Assembly (NCBI GenBank): GCA_900752425.1
Contig: CAADVE010000023.1
Coordinates: 1-16,082 of the forward strand
Reading direction: 5' to 3'
DNA length: 16,082 nt
Source: an uncultured Collinsella sp.
GTDB lineage: Bacteria; Actinomycetota; Coriobacteriia; Coriobacteriales; Coriobacteriaceae
The notes under the pieces are model-generated. The model did not search any database, was not told the origin of the DNA, and worked only from the letters and a program-made list of their open reading frames with translations. Every line of letters begins with the position of its first letter. The first letter of the stretch is position 1. Positions 6,150 through 13,380 of this stretch are shown here, one piece after another. A program made the translations under genes and the position numbers.

Positions 6150-8792
6150 ATGTTAGATAGATTTACCGATCGAGCGCGCAAGGTCATGTCGATGGCCAAA
6201 CAGGAGGCGCTCGATCTTCATTCAAATAAGGTGGGCACCGAGCACCTGCTGCTCGCGCTTGCCAAGGAGGACGAGGGCATTGCCGCCGAGGCACTGCGCT
6301 CGCTTGATATCTCCTACGACGACATCATGGACACCCTCAAGGAGGTCCAGACCACGGTTCCCGAGCCCAGTGAGGAGACCGAGGCGGCTAAGCTCGCCTT
6401 TACGCCGCTCGTCATTAGCGTTATGGAGCGTTCATTCCGCGTGGCGCGTGAGAATAACCAGACCTACGTGTCGACCGAGCACTTGCTGATCGGCATCGTC
6501 GAAGAGGGCAACGGCATGGCCATGGACATCCTCATGCGCCTGGGTGTGTCGTCCGCCTCTATCAAAAAGGCTATCGAGAAACTCACTGCCAAGGACCAGG
6601 ACAAGAAGCGTCCGCTCGCCGGCGCCGGTGCCGGGCGTCCCGGTGCGGGCCTGCCGTTCTTTAGCGGCTCGGATGCCTCTCAGCAAAAGGGGAGTGGCAC
6701 CGATACGCTTAAGCAGTTCGCGACCAACCTCACGCAGAAGGCGCGCGATGGCGAGCTCGACCCTGTAATTGGTCGCGAAAAGGAAGTCCAGCGTATGATG
6801 GAAATTCTTTCGCGCCGCACCAAGAACAACCCGCTCATTCTGGGCGACCCCGGCGTGGGCAAGACGGCCATCGTCGAGGGCCTGGCTCAGCAGATTGCAG
6901 CCGGCAACGTGCCCGAGAACCTCATGAACCAGAATATCTGGACGCTCGACCTGCCGGGCCTCGTGGCGGGGGCCAAGTATCGCGGCGAGTTTGAGGAGCG
7001 CCTCAAGAACGTGATCCAAGAGGCCACCGAAGCCGACGACGTCATCCTGTTTATCGACGAGATGCACACCATCATCGGTGCCGGTTCTGCTGAGGGCTCC
7101 ATCGACGCGAGCTCTATGCTCAAGCCCGTGCTCGCGCGCGGTGCCTTCCAGATTATCGGCGCCACCACGGCCGAGGAATTCCGCAAGTACCTCACCAAGG
7201 ACCCGGCCTTCGAGCGTCGCTTCCAGACCATCGATGTCGAGGAGCCGAGCGTCGAGGACACGGTCAAGATCCTGACCGCGCTCAAGCCGCGCTACGAGGA
7301 GCACCACCATGTGCGCTATACGCAGGGTGCTATCGAGGCCGCCGCGAACCTTTCCAACCGCTACATCCAGGATCGCTTCCTGCCCGATAAGGCCATCGAC
7401 CTCATTGACGAGGCCGGTGCCCGCGCTCGCATCGCCGCGAATCGCGCGCCCGAGCCGGTGCGCGAGGCCGAGCATCGCATAGAGGAGCTCAAGGCCGCCG
7501 CGCAGGAGGCCACCGAGAGCGACGACATGAACAAGGCCGCCGAGATTACCGAGCGGCAGAAGGCCGCCGAGATTGAGCTCGCCGAGGCCAAGGCCGCCTG
7601 GACCGCCGAGCTCGACGCCAGCCCGCTCACCATCGATGTGAGTCAGATCGCCGATATCGTGTCCGTGACCTCGGGCGTGCCGGTGTCCTCGCTTACCGAG
7701 AGCGAGAGCCGTCGCCTGCTACAGGCCGAAAGCGTGCTCAAGACCCGCATTATCGGCCAGGACGAGGCCGTCGAGGCCGTTGCCAAGGCCGTGCGCCGCA
7801 GTCGCTCGCCGCTCAAGGATCCGCGTCGCCCCGGCGGCAGCTTTATCTTCCTGGGCCCCACCGGCACGGGCAAGACCGAGCTCGCCAAGACGCTCGCCGA
7901 GTATCTCTTTGGCAGCAAGGACGCGCTCATCAGCTTCGACATGTCGGAGTTCGGCAGCGAGTTCGAGGTCTCCAAGCTTATCGGTAGCCCTCCGGGTTAC
8001 GTCGGTCACGACGAGGGCGGCCAGCTCACCAAGGCTGTTCGTCGCCACCCGTACTCGGTCGTGCTGTTCGATGAGATCGAGAAGGCGCACCCCGACATCT
8101 TCAATATCCTGCTGCAGGTGCTGGAGGAGGGGCGTCTGACCGATAGCCAGGGCAAGACGGTCGATTTCCGCAATACGGTGATCATCATGACGTCAAACGT
8201 GGGCGCCCGCGAGATTGCGCAGGATACGAGCGTTGGCTTTGGCACCACCGGCGAGCAGGGTCTCACGTCGAGTGAGATCCGTGGTCGCGCGATGGGCGAG
8301 CTCAAGCGCCTGTTCCGCCCCGAGCTGCTCAACCGTATCGACGACATCGTGGTGTTCCAGAAGCTTTCGGGCGAGAACCTGACCAAGATCGCGCACCTGC
8401 TGGTGGACGACCTGCGTCAGCGTCTGATTGCCAACGGCATGAACATTAAGCTCACCGATGCGGCCTATGACAAGATCGTGGCCGAGGGCACCGACCTCAC
8501 CAACGGTGCGCGTCCGCTGCGCCGTGCCATCCAAAAGCTCATCGAGGACCCGCTGTCCGAGGAGCTTCTGGCCGGCGAGTGGGGCGAGGGCGATACCGTC
8601 CTGTGCGACGTGACCGATGGCAAGTTTGTCTTTAGCCACGGCACGGGTGAGATCCCGGCACCGCGTCCGGCGGGCACGCTCGGTGGCGATACCGCTCCGG
8701 CGGCACCGCACACCGGCAACGCCGCGCCCGTGAGCGGCGGCGTGACCTCGGGCCCCGGCGGCATGATGCAAGCCGGTTCCGGCGCGTTGTAG
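6150..8792 (+). CDS. clpC: ATP-dependent Clp protease ATP-binding subunit ClpC
   Basis: This 880-aa HSP100/Clp AAA+ unfoldase feeds substrates to ClpP in the cytoplasm. The double Clp N-domain is at about residues 1-145 (MLDRFTDRARKVM; GTEHLLLALAKEDEG; STEHLLIGIVEEGNG). NBD1 has Walker A GDPGVGKT at 232-239. A short coiled middle domain rich in Ala/Glu sits at about 435-490. NBD2 has Walker A GPTGTGKT at 569-576, followed by FDMSEF and the Walker B segment VVLFDEIEKAHPD. A VGFG tripeptide-type loop (in DTSVGFGTTGEQ) is the expected ClpP-docking site. The ATG at 6150 is chosen because aaggaa precedes it and it gives the canonical ClpC N-terminus; an 11-residue in-frame extension lacks support. 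The last ~50 residues are a Gly/Pro/Ala-rich tail beyond the AAA+ core. It is probably monocistronic, with a terminator after it. No CtsR or CIRCE site was recognised. Confidence 0.96.
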   Translation: MLDRFTDRARKVMSMAKQEALDLHSNKVGTEHLLLALAKEDEGIAAEALRSLDISYDDIMDTLKEVQTTVPEPSEETEAAKLAFTPLVISVMERSFRVARENNQTYVSTEHLLIGIVEEGNGMAMDILMRLGVSSASIKKAIEKLTAKDQDKKRPLAGAGAGRPGAGLPFFSGSDASQQKGSGTDTLKQFATNLTQKARDGELDPVIGREKEVQRMMEILSRRTKNNPLILGDPGVGKTAIVEGLAQQIAAGNVPENLMNQNIWTLDLPGLVAGAKYRGEFEERLKNVIQEATEADDVILFIDEMHTIIGAGSAEGSIDASSMLKPVLARGAFQIIGATTAEEFRKYLTKDPAFERRFQTIDVEEPSVEDTVKILTALKPRYEEHHHVRYTQGAIEAAANLSNRYIQDRFLPDKAIDLIDEAGARARIAANRAPEPVREAEHRIEELKAAAQEATESDDMNKAAEITERQKAAEIELAEAKAAWTAELDASPLTIDVSQIADIVSVTSGVPVSSLTESESRRLLQAESVLKTRIIGQDEAVEAVAKAVRRSRSPLKDPRRPGGSFIFLGPTGTGKTELAKTLAEYLFGSKDALISFDMSEFGSEFEVSKLIGSPPGYVGHDEGGQLTKAVRRHPYSVVLFDEIEKAHPDIFNILLQVLEEGRLTDSQGKTVDFRNTVIIMTSNVGAREIAQDTSVGFGTTGEQGLTSSEIRGRAMGELKRLFRPELLNRIDDIVVFQKLSGENLTKIAHLLVDDLRQRLIANGMNIKLTDAAYDKIVAEGTDLTNGARPLRRAIQKLIEDPLSEELLAGEWGEGDTVLCDVTDGKFVFSHGTGEIPAPRPAGTLGGDTAPAAPHTGNAAPVSGGVTSGPGGMMQAGSGAL

Positions 8793-8817
8793 GGCGTGGC
8801 GACAATTTGATACGCGC

Positions 8818-8852
8818 AATCGAGGCGCTCTGGCAAGGGCGCCTCGATTTGT
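8818..8852 (+). terminator. Rho-independent terminator of clpC
   Basis: aatcgaggcgc (8818-8828) and gcgcctcgatt (8839-8849) form a perfect 11-bp stem with a 10-base loop, 25 bases after the clpC stop. The T-tract is short (ttt then gt), so termination may be incomplete. Confidence 0.7.
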
Positions 8853-9005
8853 AGAACTGCGAAGTTGTGACCGTTACGCTATGCGGTCCACCGTTAGCCG
8901 ATGATGCGAGGGCGCTCGGCGTTTTCGACTGGTTTATGCACGTAAAGTCTGGGAATATACAAGGCGCATGTCTTACTGTCTAACCAGTTGCGCCAAGGAG
9001 GCACC

Positions 9006-10463
9006 ATGGACTACAAGATTACCGGCTACGAGCCCGCCCAGCTGTTCCATTTCTTTGAGGAGGTCAGCGCGATTCCCCGCGGGTCTGGCAACGAGAAGGG
9101 CATCAGCGATTTCCTGGTCGCGTTTGCCAAGGAGCGCGGCCTCGATGTGTATCAGGACGAGGTCTACAACGTCATCATTCGCAAGCCCGCATCTGCCGGC
9201 GCCGAGAATGCCCCGACCGTGATGCTGCAGGGTCACATCGACATGGTGTGCGACAAGCTGGGCTCCGTTGAGCACGACTTTACGACCGATGGTATCGACC
9301 TGGTCGTCAAGGACGGCGTCCTCACCGCTAACGGCACCACGCTGGGCGCCGACAACGGTATTGCCGTCGCTCTGATGCTCACTGTTCTCGATGACGATTC
9401 GATCGTTCACCCCGCCCTCGAGTGCGTATTCACCACCGACGAGGAGACTGGCCTGGTCGGCGCCGAGACGCTCGACAAGTCCCAGATTAGCGCTCGCACC
9501 ATGATTAACCTTGACTCCGAGGAAGAGGGCGTTGCCACCGTCAGCTGCGCCGGCGGCGTCGTCGTTACCTACACCTGCCCGATCGCGCGCGAGCACAAGA
9601 CCGGTAGCACCCTCACGCTCGACATCTCCGGCCTGCTGGGCGGTCACTCCGGCAGCGATATCCACCTGGAGCGCGGCAACGGCAACCTCATCATGGCCCG
9701 CATCATCGACCGCCTGATGGTCGCCGGCGAGCCCGCCATCGTCAGCTTTAACGGCGGCACCAAGGACAACGCCATCAACCGTGAGTGCAAGGCTGTTCTG
9801 GTCTACGCCGACCATGCTGCTGCCGAGGCGGCGGCCCAGATCGCAAAGGGCATCATCGCCGACGTCACTGCCGAGCTCGAGGTCTTCGACCCCGGCTTTA
9901 CCTGCACCGTCGAGATTGCCGACGACGCCGAGGTCGAGGCCATGGACCAGAAGTCCGCGCTTGCCCTCATCCGCGCTCTGCGTCTTGCCCCTAACGGCGT
10001 GATTCGCCGCAACGTCGCCACCGACGGCTCCGTCGAGGTTTCCTCCAACATCGGTGTGGTTGCCACCTCTGACGACCAGGTCAAGATCATGCTGTCCCCG
10101 CGCTCCTCGATCACCTCGCTGCAGAACGAGTTCAAGGACCGCCTGCAGACGCTTGCCGATGTCCTGGGCTTTGACGCCAAGTTTGAGTTCGAGTATCCCG
10201 GCTGGAGCTATGCCGAGCATTCGCCGGTCCGCGACGTTTTTGTCGAGAGCTATCGCGAGCTCTTTGGCTCCGAGCTGCGCATCGAGTCCATTCACGCCGG
10301 CCTTGAGTGCGGCCTGTTTGCCGAGGCCCTGCACGGCCTGGACGCCATCGCCGTGGGCCCGACGCTCTCCGATGTCCACACCCCGGACGAGAGCATGGAG
10401 CTCGCTTCTGCCGAGCGCTTCTACGAGCTGCTCATCGACGTCCTCAAGCGCCTCGCTGCGTAA
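9006..10463 (+). CDS. pepD: Aminoacyl-histidine dipeptidase (beta-Ala-His dipeptidase), M20C family
   Basis: This 485-aa cytosolic zinc dipeptidase releases the amino acid in front of histidine in short peptides such as carnosine. The M20 metal-site pattern is complete: His77 with Asp79 (QGHIDMV), bridging Asp116 (LGADNGIAVA), catalytic Glu146 with Glu147 (TDEETGLVGAE), Asp170 (NLDSEEEG), and a C-terminal His458 (DVHTPDESM). The lid domain between about residues 205 and 390 includes GGHSGSDIHLERGN. The length matches the roughly 485 residues of PepD. The ATG at 9006 has a strong aaggagg at 8995-9001. It stands alone between the clpC terminator and its own strong terminator at 10520-10566. A likely role is peptide use in an amino-acid-fermenting gut anaerobe; substrate range cannot be read from sequence. 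Confidence 0.95.
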   Translation: MDYKITGYEPAQLFHFFEEVSAIPRGSGNEKGISDFLVAFAKERGLDVYQDEVYNVIIRKPASAGAENAPTVMLQGHIDMVCDKLGSVEHDFTTDGIDLVVKDGVLTANGTTLGADNGIAVALMLTVLDDDSIVHPALECVFTTDEETGLVGAETLDKSQISARTMINLDSEEEGVATVSCAGGVVVTYTCPIAREHKTGSTLTLDISGLLGGHSGSDIHLERGNGNLIMARIIDRLMVAGEPAIVSFNGGTKDNAINRECKAVLVYADHAAAEAAAQIAKGIIADVTAELEVFDPGFTCTVEIADDAEVEAMDQKSALALIRALRLAPNGVIRRNVATDGSVEVSSNIGVVATSDDQVKIMLSPRSSITSLQNEFKDRLQTLADVLGFDAKFEFEYPGWSYAEHSPVRDVFVESYRELFGSELRIESIHAGLECGLFAEALHGLDAIAVGPTLSDVHTPDESMELASAERFYELLIDVLKRLAA

Positions 10464-10519
10464 AGGTCGCATTGACGGCGATCCAAAACCTTTGCTGATG
10501 GATTGCAAATGACATTACG

Positions 10520-10566
10520 AGAGGGGGTACCCGAGCTTTTGCGGCGGGTGCCCCCTCTCTTCTTTT
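10520..10566 (+). terminator. Strong Rho-independent terminator of pepD
   Basis: agagggggtacccg (10520-10533) pairs with cgggtgccccctct (10545-10558) in a 14-bp stem with one G-U pair and an 11-base loop. It is followed by a pyrimidine-rich tail ending in four T's. It separates pepD from the convergent hipA gene, whose stop is at 10591. Confidence 0.85.
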
Positions 10567-10590
10567 AAGAAATGGGAAATTGATTGGCGT

Positions 10591-11895
10591 CTAGCCCATA
10601 TCCGCCTTGATGAGGTCGAGGGTGCGCTGGCAGTTTTCGCGGACGGGCCCGAGCATATGCTTGCGCAGGTCCGCCATGCCGGGCAGATCGGCGTATTCGT
10701 CCATGACCTCTTCCATGCAAATGGGTACCTCGTAGGCGAGGTCCATCATGGTCGCAAAGCAAAACTTCTCGGATAGCCCGGCATCGGTGAGTGCCGCCTC
10801 CAGCGCGGGGTCGCCCATACCGTGGTATCGGCGGATAGCGCCTGGACCGATGCGTCCCACACGGTTTTCGCCGCCAACGCTCATGGCGAGGCGCGCTTTT
10901 CGCCGCATGCGTTCGTATACTAAGCCCGATGCGACATCGTACATGGGTGCGAGCGCCGCGTTTGTGCCTTTGCCAAGGATGAGCGAGTAGTTTTTAGCAT
11001 GTGCGTCAGGCGCTCCGATAATGGCGTTATAGAACAGCATATAGGTAAAAAGCACAAGATTCATGTGGTGGGGGACTGTGTTAATCAGTCGTTCTTGGAT
11101 GTCTCGTGTAGTTGGTCCTCCGTCGGCGGTGTATTTCTGGGTTGGCAATACACCGAGCGCCTGGCAAAAGTCCTCCTGATGCAGCCTTTCGATATTTCCG
11201 CTGCTATTGACCATTCTGTCGTACCGTTCAACGACGAGCGCGGCTTCGTCTTCAAATGTGCAATAGGAGACGTTGGCAGTTGGAATGCCAACACGCCGAG
11301 CTGTTTTCATGCAGACGAATTCGTTTAAGGCCTGATGTTTGAACCCAACGACACCATTTTTGAAGATATGGGTAGTGGGGGATGACCCTAGACATTCGCA
11401 CCATTGTCCATCATGCCAAGCTAGTGCAAATTTGCCTTGGTTGCCGCCCAGGGACCAGCTTTCGTTGGAGCCCATCCATGTTTCTCTTTCGTCATCGCGA
11501 ATTGCTTTGAGCTTGTGAGCGATTTGAGAATTGGTAAGCGGGCGGTATGCCGAGACCCTGCCGCGGGCGGCGTCTAATTGATCGGCTCGACAAAACTGAA
11601 CGGCCCCCGCGCAGTCAAAACCGATATGGCACAAGAGGGCGACGGGGTTGTTGGATGCAACATCATGCTCGGTGGCAATAGCGCGACGCTGCTCTTGACT
11701 GTCGGGCAAAAGGCCAAATAGGAACGGGCGGACGATGTTATGGCCATACGTGCGATTGGAAAGCGGCATTGTTAGCGATAACGGTGCTCCGCGATAGGTT
11801 GGGGCGTATGCAAAGCTGCAGAGTCCATGCTCGTCTTGCCGGAGAGTGCCGGCGATTTCGCCACAAATGAGGGTCGCGAGTTCCATCTCTGCCAT
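10591..11895 (-). CDS. hipA: HipA-family serine/threonine kinase toxin
   Basis: This 434-aa protein is the toxin of a HipBA-type module. E. coli HipA phosphorylates glutamyl-tRNA synthetase and causes persistence; the target here is unknown. The HipA signature is clear. A regulatory Ser148 lies in the loop SLGGNQGK (like Ser150 of E. coli HipA), followed by FALAWHDGQW and SSPTTHIFK. The kinase core GAPDAHAKNYS gives catalytic Asp297 and Asn302, and APMYDV gives metal-binding Asp320; their spacing equals that of E. coli Asp309/Asn314/Asp332. The N-terminal subdomain has PFLFGLLPDS. All key residues are present, so it is probably active. The start at 11895 abuts the antitoxin stop with no gap, implying coupled translation; an ATG at 11886 is an alternative. 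The middle of the gene is visibly more AT-rich than its neighbours, which suggests acquisition by transfer. Confidence 0.93.
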   Translation of the reverse strand: MAEMELATLICGEIAGTLRQDEHGLCSFAYAPTYRGAPLSLTMPLSNRTYGHNIVRPFLFGLLPDSQEQRRAIATEHDVASNNPVALLCHIGFDCAGAVQFCRADQLDAARGRVSAYRPLTNSQIAHKLKAIRDDERETWMGSNESWSLGGNQGKFALAWHDGQWCECLGSSPTTHIFKNGVVGFKHQALNEFVCMKTARRVGIPTANVSYCTFEDEAALVVERYDRMVNSSGNIERLHQEDFCQALGVLPTQKYTADGGPTTRDIQERLINTVPHHMNLVLFTYMLFYNAIIGAPDAHAKNYSLILGKGTNAALAPMYDVASGLVYERMRRKARLAMSVGGENRVGRIGPGAIRRYHGMGDPALEAALTDAGLSEKFCFATMMDLAYEVPICMEEVMDEYADLPGMADLRKHMLGPVRENCQRTLDLIKADMG

Positions 11896-12327
11896 TTATT
11901 TCACAACCTTGCAGCCAAAGGAGAGGTTTGAAGTGCCGGAAAGGCCTTGCTCGGCTGCGATTTGGGCCAGCAAGGCACCATAGGAAGATGGCGTTCCTTG
12001 TCGAGTGGGTTGTCTGCCTACGCTTGGCTTTGGCAGGGTATTCGAGTTCGCGATAGGGAGGTTCACTATCGTCGTCGGATGTTCGGAGGGCGATGTGATG
12101 GAGTCGTTATCGCTTTGCGCGAAGAGACCTATGCCGAGTGCGTTAAAGACGGTCAGCAACTTGTCGAGTCGAATGCCGGTGGCGTCGCCCAGCTCGAGCG
12201 ATGCGAGCAGGCGCTCCGAAACACCGGCCTTTTTAGCGAGGGTCGCACGGGTGATTCCCTGCGACTCGCGTGACTGGCGCACGTAGATGCCAGCTTGGCG
12301 CGGTGTGGTGATGGGAAGGGTATCCAC
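11896..12327 (-). CDS. hipB: HipB-type antitoxin, XRE-family helix-turn-helix protein
   Basis: This 143-aa DNA-binding antitoxin is encoded directly before hipA. Residues about 8-66 form a lambda-repressor-like (HTH_3) domain: IYVRQSRESQGITRATLAKKAG, then VSERLLASLELG. HipB dimers are expected to bind HipA and repress the operon. The start is a GTG at 12327 behind AGGAG (12334-12338, minus strand) with 6 bases spacing. After the HTH domain comes a tail of about 75 residues rich in Ser, Thr, Pro and Asn. This makes the protein clearly longer than the 88-aa E. coli HipB; the tail may be a disordered, protease-sensitive segment. The operator boxes at 12342-12414 fit autoregulation. Confidence 0.88.
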   Translation of the reverse strand: MDTLPITTPRQAGIYVRQSRESQGITRATLAKKAGVSERLLASLELGDATGIRLDKLLTVFNALGIGLFAQSDNDSITSPSEHPTTIVNLPIANSNTLPKPSVGRQPTRQGTPSSYGALLAQIAAEQGLSGTSNLSFGCKVVK

Positions 12328-12341
12328 GGCGATCTCCTAAC

Positions 12342-12414
12342 GTGCAGACTTTTGCATATCAGTATGACATGCAAAAGTCTGCATGAAAAGGCCTCATGCA
12401 AAACTCTGCATGAG
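12342..12414. promoter_or_regulatory. Three phased operator boxes of hipBA
   Basis: Three copies of atgcaaaa(g/c)tctgcat lie at 12342-12357 (opposite orientation, last base changed), 12369-12384 and 12396-12411. Their centres are exactly 27 bp apart. Each box has atgca/tgcat inverted arms around six bases. Box 3 extends to a perfect 8-bp-arm palindrome at 12393-12414. Boxes 1 and 2 together form a 15-bp perfect inverted repeat. They surround the predicted promoter, as expected for HipB autorepression. They differ from the E. coli TATCC-N8-GGATA operators. Confidence 0.75.
12361..12389 (-). promoter_or_regulatory. Predicted hipBA promoter
   Basis: On the minus strand a -35 TTTTCA (12389-12384) and a -10 CATACT (12366-12361) are separated by 17 bases. 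Each matches the sigma-70-type consensus at four of six positions. Operator box 2 fills the spacer, box 3 lies over and just upstream of the -35, and box 1 covers the expected start site, just before the hipB ribosome binding site. Confidence 0.55.
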
Positions 12415-12417
12415 ACC
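12386..12417 (-). terminator. Terminator of mntP overlapping hipBA operator box 3
   Basis: On the minus strand ggtctcatgca (12417-12407) and tgcatgaggcc (12400-12390) form an 11-bp stem with one G-U pair and a 6-base loop, followed by TTTT (12389-12386). It lies 30 bases after the mntP stop. The same bases contain operator box 3 and part of the hipBA -35 element. Confidence 0.65.
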
Positions 12418-12447
12418 TTGCCCGGACGTTTAGTTTTGAAGGGTGTT

Positions 12448-13032
12448 TTACAGCGCCAAAAAACCCAAGTGTTCCAGCAGAATCTTGAGGCCGATAAGGA
12501 TGAGCACGACGCCGCCCACGATGGTGGCAGGCTTTTCGTAGCGCGCACCAAAGGTGTGGCCAATCGCCACACCGGCAACGGAGAAGATAAACGTTGTGAC
12601 GCCGATAAGCGATACGGCGGGAACGATATCGACCGAGAGCGCCGCAAACGAGATGCCTACGGCCAGGGCGTCAATCGAGGTGGCAATGGCGAGGATTAGA
12701 TACTCACCCAGGTCAATCTTTTCGGCATCCTTGCCGTCGCCTTCGTCCTCATCCTCGTCCTCGGTAAAGGCTTCCCACAGCATTTTGCCGCCGATAAAGG
12801 CCAAAAGGATAAAGGCGATCCAGTGGTCGATAGGGCCGATGATGCCCATGAATTGGCTGCCAAGCGCCCATCCGATCACGGGCATGCCGGCCTGGAAGCC
12901 GCCAAAGAACAGGCCGAGCACCACGGCGACTTTAAGGTTGATCTTTTTCATGCCGAGACCCTTGCAGATGGAAACGGCAAAGGCGTCCATCGAAAGGCCA
13001 ACGGCGAGCAACACGAGCTCTGCGAGTCCCAT
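12448..13032 (-). CDS. mntP: Manganese efflux pump MntP
   Basis: This 194-aa inner-membrane protein exports Mn2+. It has six predicted membrane helices in two related halves, each with the family's acidic motif: GLSMDAFAVSICKGL (Asp16) and ATSIDALAVGISFA (Asp121), matching the conserved intramembrane aspartates of E. coli MntP. GGFQAGMP lies in helix 2. A very acidic cytoplasmic loop (EDEDEDEGDGKDAEK, about 91-105) joins the halves. The ATG at 13032 is chosen because it gives the canonical MGLAELVLLAVGLSMDAF start and has GGGAG at 13044-13040 seven bases before it. A longer open frame reaching 13125 would read through the riboswitch terminator and is rejected. Expression is predicted to be switched on by Mn2+ through the leader riboswitch. 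Confidence 0.95.
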   Translation of the reverse strand: MGLAELVLLAVGLSMDAFAVSICKGLGMKKINLKVAVVLGLFFGGFQAGMPVIGWALGSQFMGIIGPIDHWIAFILLAFIGGKMLWEAFTEDEDEDEGDGKDAEKIDLGEYLILAIATSIDALAVGISFAALSVDIVPAVSLIGVTTFIFSVAGVAIGHTFGARYEKPATIVGGVVLILIGLKILLEHLGFLAL

Positions 13033-13084
13033 AGTCTGGCTCCCTCTCTGCGGGCAGGCCCGCGTGTACCTCTTGGGGGAGTAA

Positions 13085-13131
13085 CAAAAAAAGACCCGTG
13101 GCGTACGCGTTGCGCGCACAGCCACGAGTCT
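13085..13131 (-). terminator. Expression-platform terminator of the mntP riboswitch
   Basis: On the minus strand agactcgtggc (13131-13121) pairs with gccacgggtct (13102-13092), one G-U pair. The stem continues inward as gtgcgc/gcgtac around a short loop and is followed by seven T's (13092-13086). Its 5' arm contains the ctcgt that forms the 3' side of aptamer helix P1, so terminator and closed aptamer exclude each other. Confidence 0.85.
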
Positions 13132-13221
13132 CGTTCATTAAGGCAAGCCAGGCCGCATCGACCAGTGTGTTGACTTACCGCGCCACCGGAGGCGAACCCG
13201 GCTACGCGACTACTCCCTCAT
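13124..13221 (-). promoter_or_regulatory. yybP-ykoY manganese riboswitch aptamer
   Basis: The minus-strand leader of mntP carries the conserved parts of this family in order. They are GGGAGTAG (13217-13210), a GC-rich hairpin (gccgg 13202-13198 with ccggt 13189-13185), GTCAACA (13174-13168) inside a second hairpin (ggtaag 13179-13174 with cttgcc 13147-13142), and the 3' element acgagactc. Helix P1 is atgag (13221-13217) with ctcgt (13128-13124). Mn2+ binding stabilises P1, which sequesters the 5' arm of the terminator and allows mntP transcription. Recognition is by eye, without a covariance-model search. Confidence 0.85.
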
Positions 13222-13380
13222 ATATGCGAATCCCGATGCTACCACATGACAGCTCATTTTGGGTTGGGGCTCTCAGCTGTGTTCGCTCATTCTGTAAGCA
13301 TCGGATTTCGCGAGCGCCGCGGGGACAAACCGTGAGAAACTATTTAGCGTTTATGGAGCGTATACGATGGGAGCGATGCC

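Noticed and set aside
6432..7475. 347-codon minus-strand frame opposite clpC
   Set aside because: Shadow of the clpC NBD1 region; no independent motif or start signal.
10999..11328. 109-codon plus-strand frame inside hipA
   Set aside because: Antisense to conserved HipA kinase motifs, with no recognisable protein features.
13033..13125. 31-residue N-terminal extension of MntP
   Set aside because: It would be translated from within the riboswitch and terminator and precedes the canonical MntP N-terminus, which has its own ribosome binding site.
13233..13304. 8-bp inverted repeat ccgatgct/agcatcgg between mntP and disA
   Set aside because: Short arms 56 bases apart without further symmetry; likely to occur by chance in a region this size.
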